Assembly (NCBI RefSeq): GCF_000829515.1
Contig: NZ_JXRR01000008.1
Span: forward strand, 186,001-250,000
Direction: 5' to 3'
DNA: 64,000 nucleotides
Source of the DNA: Jeotgalibacillus campisalis
GTDB lineage: Bacteria; Bacillota; Bacilli; Bacillales; Jeotgalibacillaceae
Shown here: in pieces, positions 37,323-45,615 of the stretch
Layout: the number at the start of each line of letters is the position of its first letter
Position numbering within the stretch: position 1 is the stretch's first letter
The notes under the pieces: model-generated
The model's database searches: none
Seen by the model: the letters and a program-made list of their open reading frames with translations, nothing else
What the model was told of the DNA's origin: nothing
Program-made: the position numbers and the translations under genes

Positions 37323-37745
37323 TATGGATGCTATACGGAGAAATTCACTAGTCTATGATGGAAGAGCTTGAGACAAATGTGTCTAAAGCTCTTTGACCGG
37401 TTCACTTCGCTTCAGATGGACGCTTTCCGCAGGGACGGCGCTGAGCCCTCTTCAGGCTTTGCCTTGCGAGGTCTCAGCTTGCCGTCATATCCTGCTGGAG
37501 TCGCCACCTTCCGCTCCGATCACCTCGTACTAATGATATGTACTCATTTTTAACCTTTATTCAGTTATGTCTCAATCTCTTTTTTATTTCTGGTGCATAA
37601 CGATTGCCAAGGAAAATGAAATCAAATAATAGGTGTTTTGACATTTACTTTAAATCCCAAAACCCATAGAATTTGCTGTACATAATTTGTCATCTCTATT
37701 CAAAAGATTAAATCACTTTATCAAAAAACCATATGATACAGGCTT
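37323..37745. other. Intergenic region containing a GC-rich repeat
   Basis: About 420 bases between the glucosidase and the converging ABC ATPase gene. The only structure seen is the GC-rich dyad element at 37401-37525; the rest is AT-rich without supported genes. Confidence 0.45.
37401..37525. repeat. Bacillaceae intergenic palindromic repeat element
   Basis: A GC-rich block in AT-rich surroundings contains GGACGCTTTCCGC near the left end and CCACCTTCCGCTCC near the right. Its inner arms (GACGGCGCTGAG with CTCAGCTTGCCGTC) can fold into a long hairpin. I recognise this layout from non-coding dispersed repeats common in Bacillus-related genomes. The open frame through it is an artefact. Its function is unknown; it may act as a terminator or be a non-autonomous mobile remnant. 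Confidence 0.6.
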
Positions 37746-38651
37746 TTAAGCCTCCATAAAAATATCCTGAAGAGACGGCTCTTCTACATGGACACCGTAT
37801 ACGTCTACTTTGCTCTGATTTAATGCACGTATAATTTCCGCGATCTTTTTTTCGCTGCTAACGGTTATAGAAAGGCTTTGATCTTTCATTATCAGATCTG
37901 TGCCCGCACCTTTTAGCCATTTTTTCAACGTTTCCCTTTCTGAAGGCGGAATGGGAGAGTGTTTCATTTTCACGATCATAGTAGACCGATAAAAGGATTT
38001 TAATTCATCCATAGTACCGCATTTGATAATCAACCCTTCTCTCATGATGGCAACCCGTGTACAAATCTTCTCTACTTCATCCAGGTTGTGAGAGGTCATA
38101 AAGATTGTTTTGCCTTGTTCCTGAAGAGAAGAGATTAATTTTTGAATGTGAATAACAGATTCTGCGTCAAGTCCGGATGTTGGCTCATCTAAAAAAAGCA
38201 GTTCGGGATCATGGATTATGGCTTGTGCAATCCCAAGTTTCTTTTTCATGCCAAAAGAATATTTCTTTGTTTTTTTACGTACATGGTCATTGAGGCCCAC
38301 TGACTTTAAAACCTCTATACATCGTTCTTTGGATGCAGGATTTCCTGAAAGGTCCGAGAAAAAACGAAGATGGTCAACAGCTGACATATGTTCATAAAAA
38401 GTAGAGTAATCAGGCATAACGCCAATTTTCTTTTTTGTCTCGCTCCGATGTGCCTCTGCTCCAAGAATCGAAAAGGAGCCGGAGCTTTGATTGGCAATTC
38501 CCGTCAATATATTTATAAACGTCGACTTTCCTGCTCCGTTTCGCCCTAAAAACCCGAAAATCTCTCCTTTCTTAATTTGCAGGCTAATTCCTTTCAAAAC
38601 AGCCATCTTCCCATATGCCTTTTTAAGATCATTCGTTTCAATTGCAATCAT
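37746..38651 (-). CDS. ABC transporter ATPase (CcmA/BcrA-like)
   Basis: The 301-residue ATPase has Walker A GRNGAGKST, signature YSFGMKKKLGIAQA, Walker B LLFLDEPTSGLD and the H-loop in TSHNLDEVE. A C-terminal extension of about 85 residues is typical of drug or bacteriocin export ATPases. Its ATG follows the permease stop without any gap, so the two are translationally coupled. The pair is divergent from a two-component system that probably regulates it. Confidence 0.92.
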   Translation of the reverse strand: MIAIETNDLKKAYGKMAVLKGISLQIKKGEIFGFLGRNGAGKSTFINILTGIANQSSGSFSILGAEAHRSETKKKIGVMPDYSTFYEHMSAVDHLRFFSDLSGNPASKERCIEVLKSVGLNDHVRKKTKKYSFGMKKKLGIAQAIIHDPELLFLDEPTSGLDAESVIHIQKLISSLQEQGKTIFMTSHNLDEVEKICTRVAIMREGLIIKCGTMDELKSFYRSTMIVKMKHSPIPPSERETLKKWLKGAGTDLIMKDQSLSITVSSEKKIAEIIRALNQSKVDVYGVHVEEPSLQDIFMEA

Positions 38652-39341
38652 TTAGCATTCTCTCCTTTTAAAAAGCTGAGTCGCAATGCCAATTAAGGCA
38701 GCGGCTAACAATAGAATTAACAGATAAGTAAAGTCATCATTTAATAGGTAATAATAAGGCATGACAAATTTGATCGAACTAAACCAGCTATCAGAACCAA
38801 AAACCAGCCAAATGCCGATAATCGGGAATGCAATTCCGACTATGACCCCTAAAAACATGGTAAAGGAAGGCCGGCTGATGATCGTTGAAACAAGAACGGC
38901 TAAGGCTATCTGATACGTAAGCAGGCTAAGCGTTTGTCCGAAAATAAGATGACTGATTCCCTGTGAAAATATACTGACCAACAAAAATGATACAACCAGA
39001 CAGACAGTCCAAAACAACCAAATCCCAAAAAACTTTCCTGCTACAATAGAAGATTTGGAAGTTCTGGTGACCAGAAAACGGATCGTCCTCTCATGAGTTT
39101 CCCGGTTAATGGTATCGTGGGAGAGTCCTGTTACAAACAGCATGCCGAATAACAAAATCAATATTTGCAAACCGGAAGAATGAATATTTGCCTGCTCATA
39201 ACTGGATAGCTCTATTCCACTCATCAGAAATTCGGAATATTTAGCAGAGTAAAAAGAAGTGAAAAACAAAATAGCAATGACGATGATGGATTTGATTGAC
39301 TTAAACAAACTGAAAAACTCCCTTTTAGCAATTACATACAT
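38652..39341 (-). CDS. ABC-2 type membrane permease
   Basis: About 229 residues with six hydrophobic segments; starts MYVIAKREFFSLFKS, the usual opening of this permease group. The frame stays open 32 codons further upstream (to 39437), and starts at 39404 or 39437 cannot be excluded, but ribosome sites there are poor. The region after helix 2 (SHDTINRETHERTIRFLVTRT) is typical of ABC-2 permeases. It forms an exporter with the ATPase downstream; the substrate is unknown. Confidence 0.8.
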   Translation of the reverse strand: MYVIAKREFFSLFKSIKSIIVIAILFFTSFYSAKYSEFLMSGIELSSYEQANIHSSGLQILILLFGMLFVTGLSHDTINRETHERTIRFLVTRTSKSSIVAGKFFGIWLFWTVCLVVSFLLVSIFSQGISHLIFGQTLSLLTYQIALAVLVSTIISRPSFTMFLGVIVGIAFPIIGIWLVFGSDSWFSSIKFVMPYYYLLNDDFTYLLILLLAAALIGIATQLFKRREC

Positions 39342-39458
39342 ACGTGATTTCTTCCCTTCAATGAATGTAGTAAAGAAGGAGAGCGACATTGTAATAAGCA
39401 GCATCTTCTTCTCTCTTTTCCTAAGAATAGCATTCAATTCTTAAAGGAACCAAAACGC

Positions 39459-39487
39459 TTCCTTAATTTTTCCTTAATTCCTTAAAT
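39459..39487. promoter_or_regulatory. Direct repeats between ABC exporter and two-component system
   Basis: TTCCTTAAT occurs at 39459-39467 and 39470-39478 (11-base period) with a third copy, TTCCTTAAA, from 39478. Tandem repeats of one helical turn are the usual binding pattern of OmpR/PhoP-type regulators, and such a gene starts at 39543. Confidence 0.5.
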
Positions 39488-39542
39488 TGAGAAAGATGGA
39501 TGATAAAATAGAATAATAGAATCCTTAGATAGGGGCGTTATC

Positions 39543-40262
39543 ATGCAGCACTCTCATTTACTGTTAGTAGACGATGAACAAGCGATTTTACATATGCTGA
39601 GTACCATTTTAAGAAAGGAAGGATTTACGCAAATTGATACAGCTTCCACAGCCGAAGAAGCGCTTGCATCCTGCAAAGTAAAAACGTATGATCTAATTTT
39701 TTTGGATGTTATGCTTCCCGGCCGCAGCGGCTTTGAAATTTGTCCATTAATAAGAGAAACAACGAATGCGCCTATTTTCTTTTTAACCGCACGCTCCACT
39801 GATCTGGATAAGCTTTCAGGCTTTGCACTTGGAGCAGATGATTATATAACAAAGCCGTTTAATCCCTTAGAAGTGGTGGCAAGAGTGAAGGCGCACCTTC
39901 GCCGTCATACAAGCAATACGACCGCACAACCACAAAAGAAGAAATTTCATTTTGGGCCCCTTCATCTGGACACCTCTTCAGGCGAGGTTCGAAAAAACGG
40001 GCGTCTGTTATCTCTGCCTGCTCAGGTATATCAGCTGTTAGTCTTTTTTTGCCAGAATCCCAATCAGCTTTTCAGTAAAGGACAGTTATACGAACGGGTA
40101 TGGGGAGAAGAATTTTTAGGAGAGGACAATACGGTAATGGTCCATGTTCGAAAACTGAGAGAGAAAATTGAAGATGACCCTGGACACCCGACAACGATTG
40201 TAACGGTCAGGGGACTTGGCTATAAATTTGTGCCGAAAGCAGAATATCATGGGCCTTCATAA
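39543..40262 (+). CDS. OmpR-family response regulator
   Basis: The 239-residue protein has a receiver domain (about 1-118; DDEQ acid pair, phospho-Asp in DLIFLDVMLPG, KPFNP) and a winged-helix domain (about 135-235; TVMVHVRKLREKIEDDP, TVRGLGYKF). It overlaps the sensor kinase gene by 14 bases. The ABC exporter on the other strand is the likely target, through the repeats upstream. Confidence 0.94.
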   Translation: MQHSHLLLVDDEQAILHMLSTILRKEGFTQIDTASTAEEALASCKVKTYDLIFLDVMLPGRSGFEICPLIRETTNAPIFFLTARSTDLDKLSGFALGADDYITKPFNPLEVVARVKAHLRRHTSNTTAQPQKKKFHFGPLHLDTSSGEVRKNGRLLSLPAQVYQLLVFFCQNPNQLFSKGQLYERVWGEEFLGEDNTVMVHVRKLREKIEDDPGHPTTIVTVRGLGYKFVPKAEYHGPS

Positions 40263-41976
40263 GCATTTTATTTTACAGTTTTTTTTACAGCTTATTTTGG
40301 TGAGTGCCGTATTAGGTGTTTTTAGCGTTTTCCTTTTTATGTTAATTGGGTTTGGTGTGATGAAAGATGAAGTAGCCTTGCATTTAAACGAGGCAGATGC
40401 TCTATTCGTTGAAGACAATGTAAAACGGGAAGAAAGTACAGTGATTTTTGATGATGAAATTAAGCAGCTTGCAGATAATCAGAATGGATGGCTGATGGCC
40501 GTCAACATGGATGGGGAAGTGAGGGGCTCCCATCAAGTTCCAGAATTAAAGAGGTCATACTCAAAAAGCGAGCTTGCATCCATGGTGGCACACAATGGGA
40601 CAAATACATTCTGGGAAATAAACGAAGGTGACGATACATATATAGTGCTATATGGCAAACGCCAAACAGCTTCAAATCTGCTTTCAACTATTGAGGATGA
40701 ATGGGACCAGGGTGAACTTAGTTTATCAAAAGAAAACGAGGAACAGCTGAAATTATCTGGAGGTTGGGTGCAGGTTATTGGAGCTGAGGGAAATGAAATC
40801 GACACGGCTGGGGAAATGCAAAGGAGCGCTTCTTATTCCCTAGAACAACTTTTATCCATGGCAAAAAATGATCCATACACAGCCATTTCTTACAACGAAG
40901 AAGCTGGTCAAACTCTCATGGTCGGCTTACCGTCACCACCAAAGGGTGAAAGCGAAGAAATGTTCATTAAGCGGATGGGGATCGGTTTTTTAGTTTTTGG
41001 ATTTTCATTGTTGGTGATTGTCTTTATTGGAGCTTTTTGGTATGCTAGCAAGTTTGCTCTTCCACTGATCATGATCATGAAATGGATACAGAATCTTGGC
41101 AGCGGTAATTTTACACAGCCAAAGGACAGACATCAGCGCTCCTTGCTTGTAAATAAAAAGGGGACATTGAAAAGAAAGTACCGCTTATACAAGGAACTCA
41201 TTCTAACGCTGTCTTACCTGACGAGTACTTTAAAAGAAAATGAACATCAGCGAAAAAGAATGACCCAGACTCGTGAGGAATGGATCAGCGGTCTTTCGCA
41301 TGATTTAAAGACTCCTCTGTCTTCGATCACTGGGTACGCGCAGATGCTTCAGTCAGATCAGTATAGCTGGAACGAAAATGAGGTGAGAGAATTCGCTGGA
41401 ACCATAACCGAAAAATCAGCGTATATGATGAACCTTTTGGAGGACTTAACCTTATCTTACCGTATTAAAAATCAGGCATTGAGCATTGCGAAGGAAAAAA
41501 TTGATTTAAATGAGTTTGTACGCAGAACTGTTATTCATTACATAAATGATCCTAAGCATTATGACATACACTTTACTTTTGAACCTCAGAATGATAAGGC
41601 GAATGTCTTTATAGATCCCAAGTGGTTTAGAAGAATCATGGATAACATCATCTCAAATGCCATTTCATACAACCCCAAGGGCACTACGATTACGATCAGT
41701 GTTTCACTTATAGATAAGCATCTGGCTGTGATTGTATTTGAAGACGATGGGGTTGGGATGGACCACCGCACGCTTGATCAGCTTTTTGAGCGATACTACC
41801 GCGGGACGAACACAAGTAACTCAGGAAACGGCAGCGGGTTGGGTATGGCGATTACCAAACAGCTTGTCAATCTCCATAACGGAACCATTAACGTCAAAAG
41901 CGAGCCAGGAAAAGGAACAACCGTCCGGATCATATTGCCAGTTGGTAAGGAGCCGCGTGAAGTTATTGAGACTTAA
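40249..41976 (+). CDS. Sensor histidine kinase of the OmpR-type pair
   Basis: The 575-residue protein has two transmembrane helices (about residues 8-36 and 245-268) flanking an extracellular domain of about 205 residues. It is followed by a HisKA helix with SGLSHDLKTPLSSITGYAQML and a HATPase (NIISNAISYN, DDGVGM, GSGLGMAI). The start at 40249 overlaps the regulator stop; an upstream frame extension to 40216 lies inside the regulator. The signal is unknown. Confidence 0.93.
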   Translation: MGLHKHFILQFFLQLILVSAVLGVFSVFLFMLIGFGVMKDEVALHLNEADALFVEDNVKREESTVIFDDEIKQLADNQNGWLMAVNMDGEVRGSHQVPELKRSYSKSELASMVAHNGTNTFWEINEGDDTYIVLYGKRQTASNLLSTIEDEWDQGELSLSKENEEQLKLSGGWVQVIGAEGNEIDTAGEMQRSASYSLEQLLSMAKNDPYTAISYNEEAGQTLMVGLPSPPKGESEEMFIKRMGIGFLVFGFSLLVIVFIGAFWYASKFALPLIMIMKWIQNLGSGNFTQPKDRHQRSLLVNKKGTLKRKYRLYKELILTLSYLTSTLKENEHQRKRMTQTREEWISGLSHDLKTPLSSITGYAQMLQSDQYSWNENEVREFAGTITEKSAYMMNLLEDLTLSYRIKNQALSIAKEKIDLNEFVRRTVIHYINDPKHYDIHFTFEPQNDKANVFIDPKWFRRIMDNIISNAISYNPKGTTITISVSLIDKHLAVIVFEDDGVGMDHRTLDQLFERYYRGTNTSNSGNGSGLGMAITKQLVNLHNGTINVKSEPGKGTTVRIILPVGKEPREVIET

Positions 41977-42103
41977 GGGATCGAATATTTATTTCGGCAT
42001 GAATCCCAACTGAAATTCAGGTGCGTTTATGTAAACCTTTCTTTAGTAATAAATGTAAAACATGTATGATAACCAATAAGAATAGATCATAGGGGAGGAT
42101 TGG

Positions 42104-42547
42104 ATGACGAAAAAAATGGTTATGATCGTTTTTGCAGGTATAGTCGTTTTTAGTTTAGGGTTGTCACCGGGTGTTTATTTAGTAAAGGATGAGGTGACGG
42201 CAGAATGGTCGTTTGCGAAGGTGAATGCTGAGATATCAGAAAGGGCCACTGCCGCAACGTTTACCAATGCCGACCATTTAAACGAAGTAACGAATCTGAC
42301 ATCAATTTTTATGCAGGGTGAACCTGTGGAGGCGCAGCCAGAGATTGGTGATGCCCAGCCCGATTATGCCCTCAACTGGAATGACCCGTCACGCAAGGTT
42401 AGAGTATTCACCTTTTATGTTTGGTTTACAGAAGAGGGAGGCGTCTATGCCATTCGTCCATCTGATGAGTCAGACGAGCCGAGGTGTAAAGTATTGAATC
42501 AAATGAACGCAGACTTCTTAAAAAAGATGGCGATTGAAGGTGCTTAA
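42104..42547 (+). CDS. Membrane-anchored or secreted small protein, unknown
   Basis: The 147-residue protein starts with a strong AGGGGAGG ribosome site. A single hydrophobic N-terminal segment (about 5-25) could be a signal peptide or anchor; the rest is soluble and acidic. No family recognised. It begins a row of four or five small genes read in the same direction. Confidence 0.65.
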   Translation: MTKKMVMIVFAGIVVFSLGLSPGVYLVKDEVTAEWSFAKVNAEISERATAATFTNADHLNEVTNLTSIFMQGEPVEAQPEIGDAQPDYALNWNDPSRKVRVFTFYVWFTEEGGVYAIRPSDESDEPRCKVLNQMNADFLKKMAIEGA

Positions 42548-42573
42548 AGAAAGAACAAAAAGGGGCGGGGAAG

Positions 42574-42954
42574 TTGAAGAGTAAGATTGTGTTAATGCTG
42601 CTCATCATAAGTGTTGGAATCAACCTTTTCATTCTTGGAAGATGGGTATTATTTGATTAATGGGTTGAACCTACAGATGAAGAAAAAATTGTTTTAAGTG
42701 AGATGGTTCAAAAAACGGTGGAGAGTGAAGATTACAAGCGCCTGGCAGAGAGCGAGGACGTTATCGCAATTAGTACGGATATAAATAAGGCAAAGGGCGG
42801 AGTATTTCCTTACTATTTTAATGTAAGAGTACGCACAGAGCAGCAAACCTACCTATTCAGCTGCAGTGATGAAAAATGCTCCACAATGGAAGAATACGGT
42901 ACAACCCACTCCATCTATAAAGATGAACGTCCGCGTCTGCCGTTCAGTGAATAG
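42574..42954 (+). pseudogene. Small membrane-anchored protein gene broken by an in-frame TAA
   Basis: From a TTG at 42574 (AAGGGGCGGGG upstream) the frame encodes a signal-anchor (KSKIVLMLLIISVGINLFIL), reaches TAA at 42658-42660 (codon 29), then continues in the same frame for 97 more codons to 42954 with sensible sequence (WVEPTDEEKIVLSEMVQK...SCSDEKC). The downstream part alone has no secretion signal, and its first ATG (42703) lacks a ribosome site. A single ochre mutation, readthrough or a sequencing error would explain this. The family is unknown. Confidence 0.7.
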
Positions 42955-42987
42955 TAAACCGTAAATAAACGAGAAGGGCTTGAGGAC

Positions 42988-43266
42988 ATGGATGCACGAA
43001 AGAAAAAATTACAAGCTCATTGTGAAAAGGTCTTAGTTGAATTAAAAAAGAAATACTGGAAAGAAGTCCAATATGGGGGGACATTCCGTTCCGTGTGGAA
43101 GAGTAATTCAGATGCAGTACATATCCTCAAATCAGACGGTTCAGTAAACGAAATTAACATTAGTTAATGGCTAAGACCTGTAGTCGATGAGTTAAGGGAA
43201 TACCACAACCCCTTAATTGACGAAATGAATCAGGCGGAGACGCTATATGACAGGCTTACTGCATAA
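42988..43266 (+). pseudogene. Small unknown gene broken by an in-frame TAA
   Basis: The ATG at 42988 (TTGAGGAC upstream) opens a frame of 59 codons ending in TAA at 43165-43167. The same frame then runs on for 32 codons to TAA at 43264. The joined product (MDARKKKLQAHCEKVLVELK...WLRPVVDELREYHNPLIDEM...) reads as one helical soluble protein. The break is again TAA followed by TGG, as in the gene just upstream. It may be a genuine 59-residue protein, but the continuing frame argues for a recent nonsense change. Confidence 0.6.
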
Positions 43267-43332
43267 GCAGGCTTTACGTGCTGAACTGAAATAAATTACC
43301 TGACAAAAGCGTATAAAGAGGAGAGTTGTTAC

Positions 43333-43551
43333 GTGTTTTTCAAACAAGATCATCATCCGCATGCGAAAAAATATGCAGATACGGCCTGCTTTGTAACGTT
43401 TGTTTTTTGGGGTTTTGTATTGCTTCTGAACTATACTGGTGAATCATTCTTTGGCGGCCCCTTTGTTTCAAATTCTTTACATATCTTGCTCGCAGGATTA
43501 GCTGTATTTTTTAGTACTGACTTATTATTGAGAATTATTAAGAGAGCTTAA
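43333..43551 (+). CDS. Small two-helix membrane protein, unknown
   Basis: 72 residues from a GTG start after AGGAGAG. Two hydrophobic helices (about 17-35 and 48-66) and a His-rich N-terminus (KQDHHPHAKK) are visible. Not recognised. Confidence 0.6.
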   Translation: MFFKQDHHPHAKKYADTACFVTFVFWGFVLLLNYTGESFFGGPFVSNSLHILLAGLAVFFSTDLLLRIIKRA

Positions 43552-43584
43552 ATTTTTCATTAGAACGAAGAAAAGAGAGATGGC

Positions 43585-43971
43585 ATGGAAACTTACGGGA
43601 TGTACAAAGGAAAACAATATCCATTAACCAAAATAGGTCAAAGGCTAATTTTAAAGAGCACCAATGAAGAGCCTGGATTTACTAAATATGTGGATGTATT
43701 AGGAAAGATACACGAAGATCTGTTTGTAAAAGAGGTTAAGAGAAAAGATCTCGAGAAGGTTTTTCAGGTAAACGATCTTGCCTATTATAAAGGGGAGAAA
43801 TTTGACGTGTTAAATGTGATTAATGACGATACCGAAGAAATTGAATTGTTTACGATGAATAAAAGTAAGGCTGAGAAACTCGGCTTTATTCAACATGATC
43901 AATTATCCTTTAGAAAAACGACAGCCAGAAAAGAAGTGGAGCTGGTCAAGGAATATAAGGATTTACTATAA
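43585..43971 (+). CDS. Soluble protein, unknown (immunity-like size)
   Basis: The 128-residue protein begins METYGMYKGKQYPLTKIGQ and has alternating strands and charged turns with a second YYKGEKFDVLNVI block, suggesting two similar halves. Size and composition resemble immunity or Smi1-like proteins, but I see no diagnostic motif. AAAGAGAG is upstream. No toxin gene adjoins it. Confidence 0.6.
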   Translation: METYGMYKGKQYPLTKIGQRLILKSTNEEPGFTKYVDVLGKIHEDLFVKEVKRKDLEKVFQVNDLAYYKGEKFDVLNVINDDTEEIELFTMNKSKAEKLGFIQHDQLSFRKTTARKEVELVKEYKDLL

Positions 43972-44000
43972 GTGTTGTTCAAAGGATGCAGGCAAACAAA

Positions 44001-44059
44001 TTGACTTATCCCTGAATGGGGTATAATATTTGATACATCAATAATTGATAGGTCAATTA
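44001..44059 (+). promoter_or_regulatory. Promoter with two MarR-type operator dyads
   Basis: TTGACT (44001-44006) and TATAAT (44022-44027) form a promoter with a 15-base spacer. Just downstream are TTGATACATCAA (44030-44041) and an 18-base dyad, TAATTGA-TAGG-TCAATTA (44042-44059). Both share the TTGA/TCAA half-site and are positioned so that a bound MarR protein would block transcription. Confidence 0.7.
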
Positions 44060-44080
44060 ATTTATTGGAGGTGGATGCGA

Positions 44081-44527
44081 TTGGCGGAAGAACTTACTGG
44101 GAAAGAAAGTGTGCTGCTTCGGCTTCATGATATGAGTAAACGGGTGGCGCCAAAGTTTGAGACCTGTATGGGTATCAGTCAGACGAGGCTTGCGATTTTG
44201 CAGCGGTTAGTGGAAGTGGATGAAATTAGCCAGAAGGATCTGCAGCAGCGCGTGAAAGTTGACCATGCGGCAGTAACGCGTCACTTAAAGCAGATGGAGG
44301 AGCAGGGGACCGTTTCCCGTCACAAAAGTGCTGCGGACAATCGGGTCACCTTTGTTCGATTAACAGATGAAGGACGTTCGCGCATTGAGCATTATTGTGC
44401 GGAAAAAACACATTTTATCAATCAATTATTTGATGGGGTTTCAGAAGAGGAATCTCATCAGCTGGATAAACTCCTTGAGAAGCTTCAGCACAACATAGAA
44501 TTTATACAGAAACGGGAGATGAATTAA
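44081..44527 (+). CDS. MarR-family regulator (YdgJ-like)
   Basis: About 148 residues from a TTG nine bases after GGAGG; an ATG at 44075 touches the ribosome site. The winged helix is clear (ISQTRLAILQRLVEVDEISQKDLQQRVKVDHAAVTRHLKQMEEQGTVSRH, then the wing DNRVTFVRLTDEGR). The stop overlaps the ribosome site of the nitroreductase gene. B. subtilis has the same ydgI-ydgJ partnership. It probably represses this operon through the dyads upstream; the inducer is unknown. Confidence 0.9.
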   Translation: MAEELTGKESVLLRLHDMSKRVAPKFETCMGISQTRLAILQRLVEVDEISQKDLQQRVKVDHAAVTRHLKQMEEQGTVSRHKSAADNRVTFVRLTDEGRSRIEHYCAEKTHFINQLFDGVSEEESHQLDKLLEKLQHNIEFIQKREMN

Positions 44528-45163
44528 ATGAATACAACAAGAGTAAACGATTTTAATGAAATTATTACAGGACGCCGTTCGGTCCGAAGCTACGATCCAA
44601 CGGTTAAAATCAGTAAGGAAGAAATGAAAGAAATCCTGACAGAGGCTTCTTTGGCGCCGTCATCAGTGAATCTTCAGCCTTGGCGTTATCTTGTTATTGA
44701 TTCACCTGAAGGCAAAGAAAAGCTTGCCCCAATCGCAAAATTTAATCAGTCTCAGGTCGAAACATCCTCTGCTGTGATCGCGGTTTTTGCAGATATGAAA
44801 AGCGATGCGTATCTAGATGAAATCTATTCAAAAGCAGTAGAAAAAGGAATGATGCCTGAGGATGTAAAAGAGCAGCAAACCACTGCCATCAGCGACTACT
44901 TTAAAATGATGAGCTACGATCAGCTGAAAGAAATGAATTTGATTGACAGCGGACTTGTCTCCATGCAGCTAATGCTGGTTGCACGTGCACATGGCTATGA
45001 TACCAACCCAATCGGCGGCTATGAAAAAGATAAAATTGCCGATACGTTTGGCATGGACAAAGAGCGCTACTATCCAGTCATGCTTATATCAATCGGAAAG
45101 GCTGCGAACCCTGGCTATTCATCTGTACGACTAGATGTAGACCAGATCACAGAGTGGGCGTAA
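44528..45163 (+). CDS. NAD(P)H-dependent nitroreductase-family flavoprotein (YdgI-like)
   Basis: The 211-residue FMN enzyme has the family opening ITGRRSVRSYDPTVKIS and EASLAPSSVNLQPWRYLVI, and late NPIGGYEKDKIADTFGM and MLISIGKA. It reduces nitro-compounds or quinones with NAD(P)H; the true substrate is unknown. It starts right after the MarR stop and is followed three bases later by a monooxygenase gene. Confidence 0.92.
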   Translation: MNTTRVNDFNEIITGRRSVRSYDPTVKISKEEMKEILTEASLAPSSVNLQPWRYLVIDSPEGKEKLAPIAKFNQSQVETSSAVIAVFADMKSDAYLDEIYSKAVEKGMMPEDVKEQQTTAISDYFKMMSYDQLKEMNLIDSGLVSMQLMLVARAHGYDTNPIGGYEKDKIADTFGMDKERYYPVMLISIGKAANPGYSSVRLDVDQITEWA

Positions 45164-45166
45164 ACG

Positions 45167-45463
45167 ATGATTATTACACATGCTCAATTTCAAATCATGC
45201 CCGAAAAAGAAAGTGAATTTCTGCAGGAAATCGCGTCCCTGATCGAAGCGTCGCGTAAAGAAACTGGCAACATTCAATACGAATTGGTGAAAAACTTAGA
45301 ACAGGACTTCACGTACACGATGATCGAATTATGGGAGAACGAAGAAGCCGTTCAGTCTCATAACGAAAGCGGCCACTTCCAGGCATTCGTGCAAAATGCA
45401 CCAGCCTATCTTGCGGCAAGATTAAAGGTAGAAAGCTATTCAGGAAGCTTAATTGAAAAATAA
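45167..45463 (+). CDS. ABM-domain monooxygenase (quinol monooxygenase-like)
   Basis: The 98-residue protein has the antibiotic-biosynthesis-monooxygenase fold: AQFQIMPEKESEFLQEI, then TGNIQYELVKN and ELWENEEAVQSHNESGHFQAF, with the typical His. YgiN-type members act on quinols. Together with the nitroreductase and MarR regulator it suggests a quinone or electrophile response operon. Confidence 0.9.
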   Translation: MIITHAQFQIMPEKESEFLQEIASLIEASRKETGNIQYELVKNLEQDFTYTMIELWENEEAVQSHNESGHFQAFVQNAPAYLAARLKVESYSGSLIEK

Positions 45464-45469
45464 TAATGA

Positions 45470-45502
45470 ACGATCGGACTAGAGTCCGGTCGTTTTTTTT
45501 TT
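45470..45502 (+). terminator. Terminator of the MarR-nitroreductase-ABM operon
   Basis: ACGATCGGACT pairs with AGTCCGGTCGT and is followed by a run of ten T. Confidence 0.88.
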
Positions 45503-45615
45503 GACAATTGATATTTCTTCCCCACTCTAGAAATTTTTAATTCTCTTTTGTTAATGCGGAGAATATTCGAGAGTATTTGAACATAATTTTAGCAATAAAC
45601 TGTCAAAGGGTGTGA

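Noticed and set aside
37368-37553. Short coding frame in the glucosidase-ABC gap
   Set aside because: It lies inside the GC-rich dyad repeat and has no start signal; the base composition comes from the repeat.
38652-39437. Longer form of the ABC-2 permease starting at 39437
   Set aside because: There is no ribosome site, and the added residues precede the usual family opening; kept only as an alternative start.
42703-42954. A free-standing 83-residue protein
   Set aside because: Its ATG has no ribosome site and the frame is continuous with the upstream signal-anchor part except for one TAA, so it is listed as part of a broken gene.
42658-43170. Selenocysteine or pyrrolysine-type recoding at the two TAA codons
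   Set aside because: Recoding uses TGA or TAG, not TAA, and no downstream recoding structure is visible.
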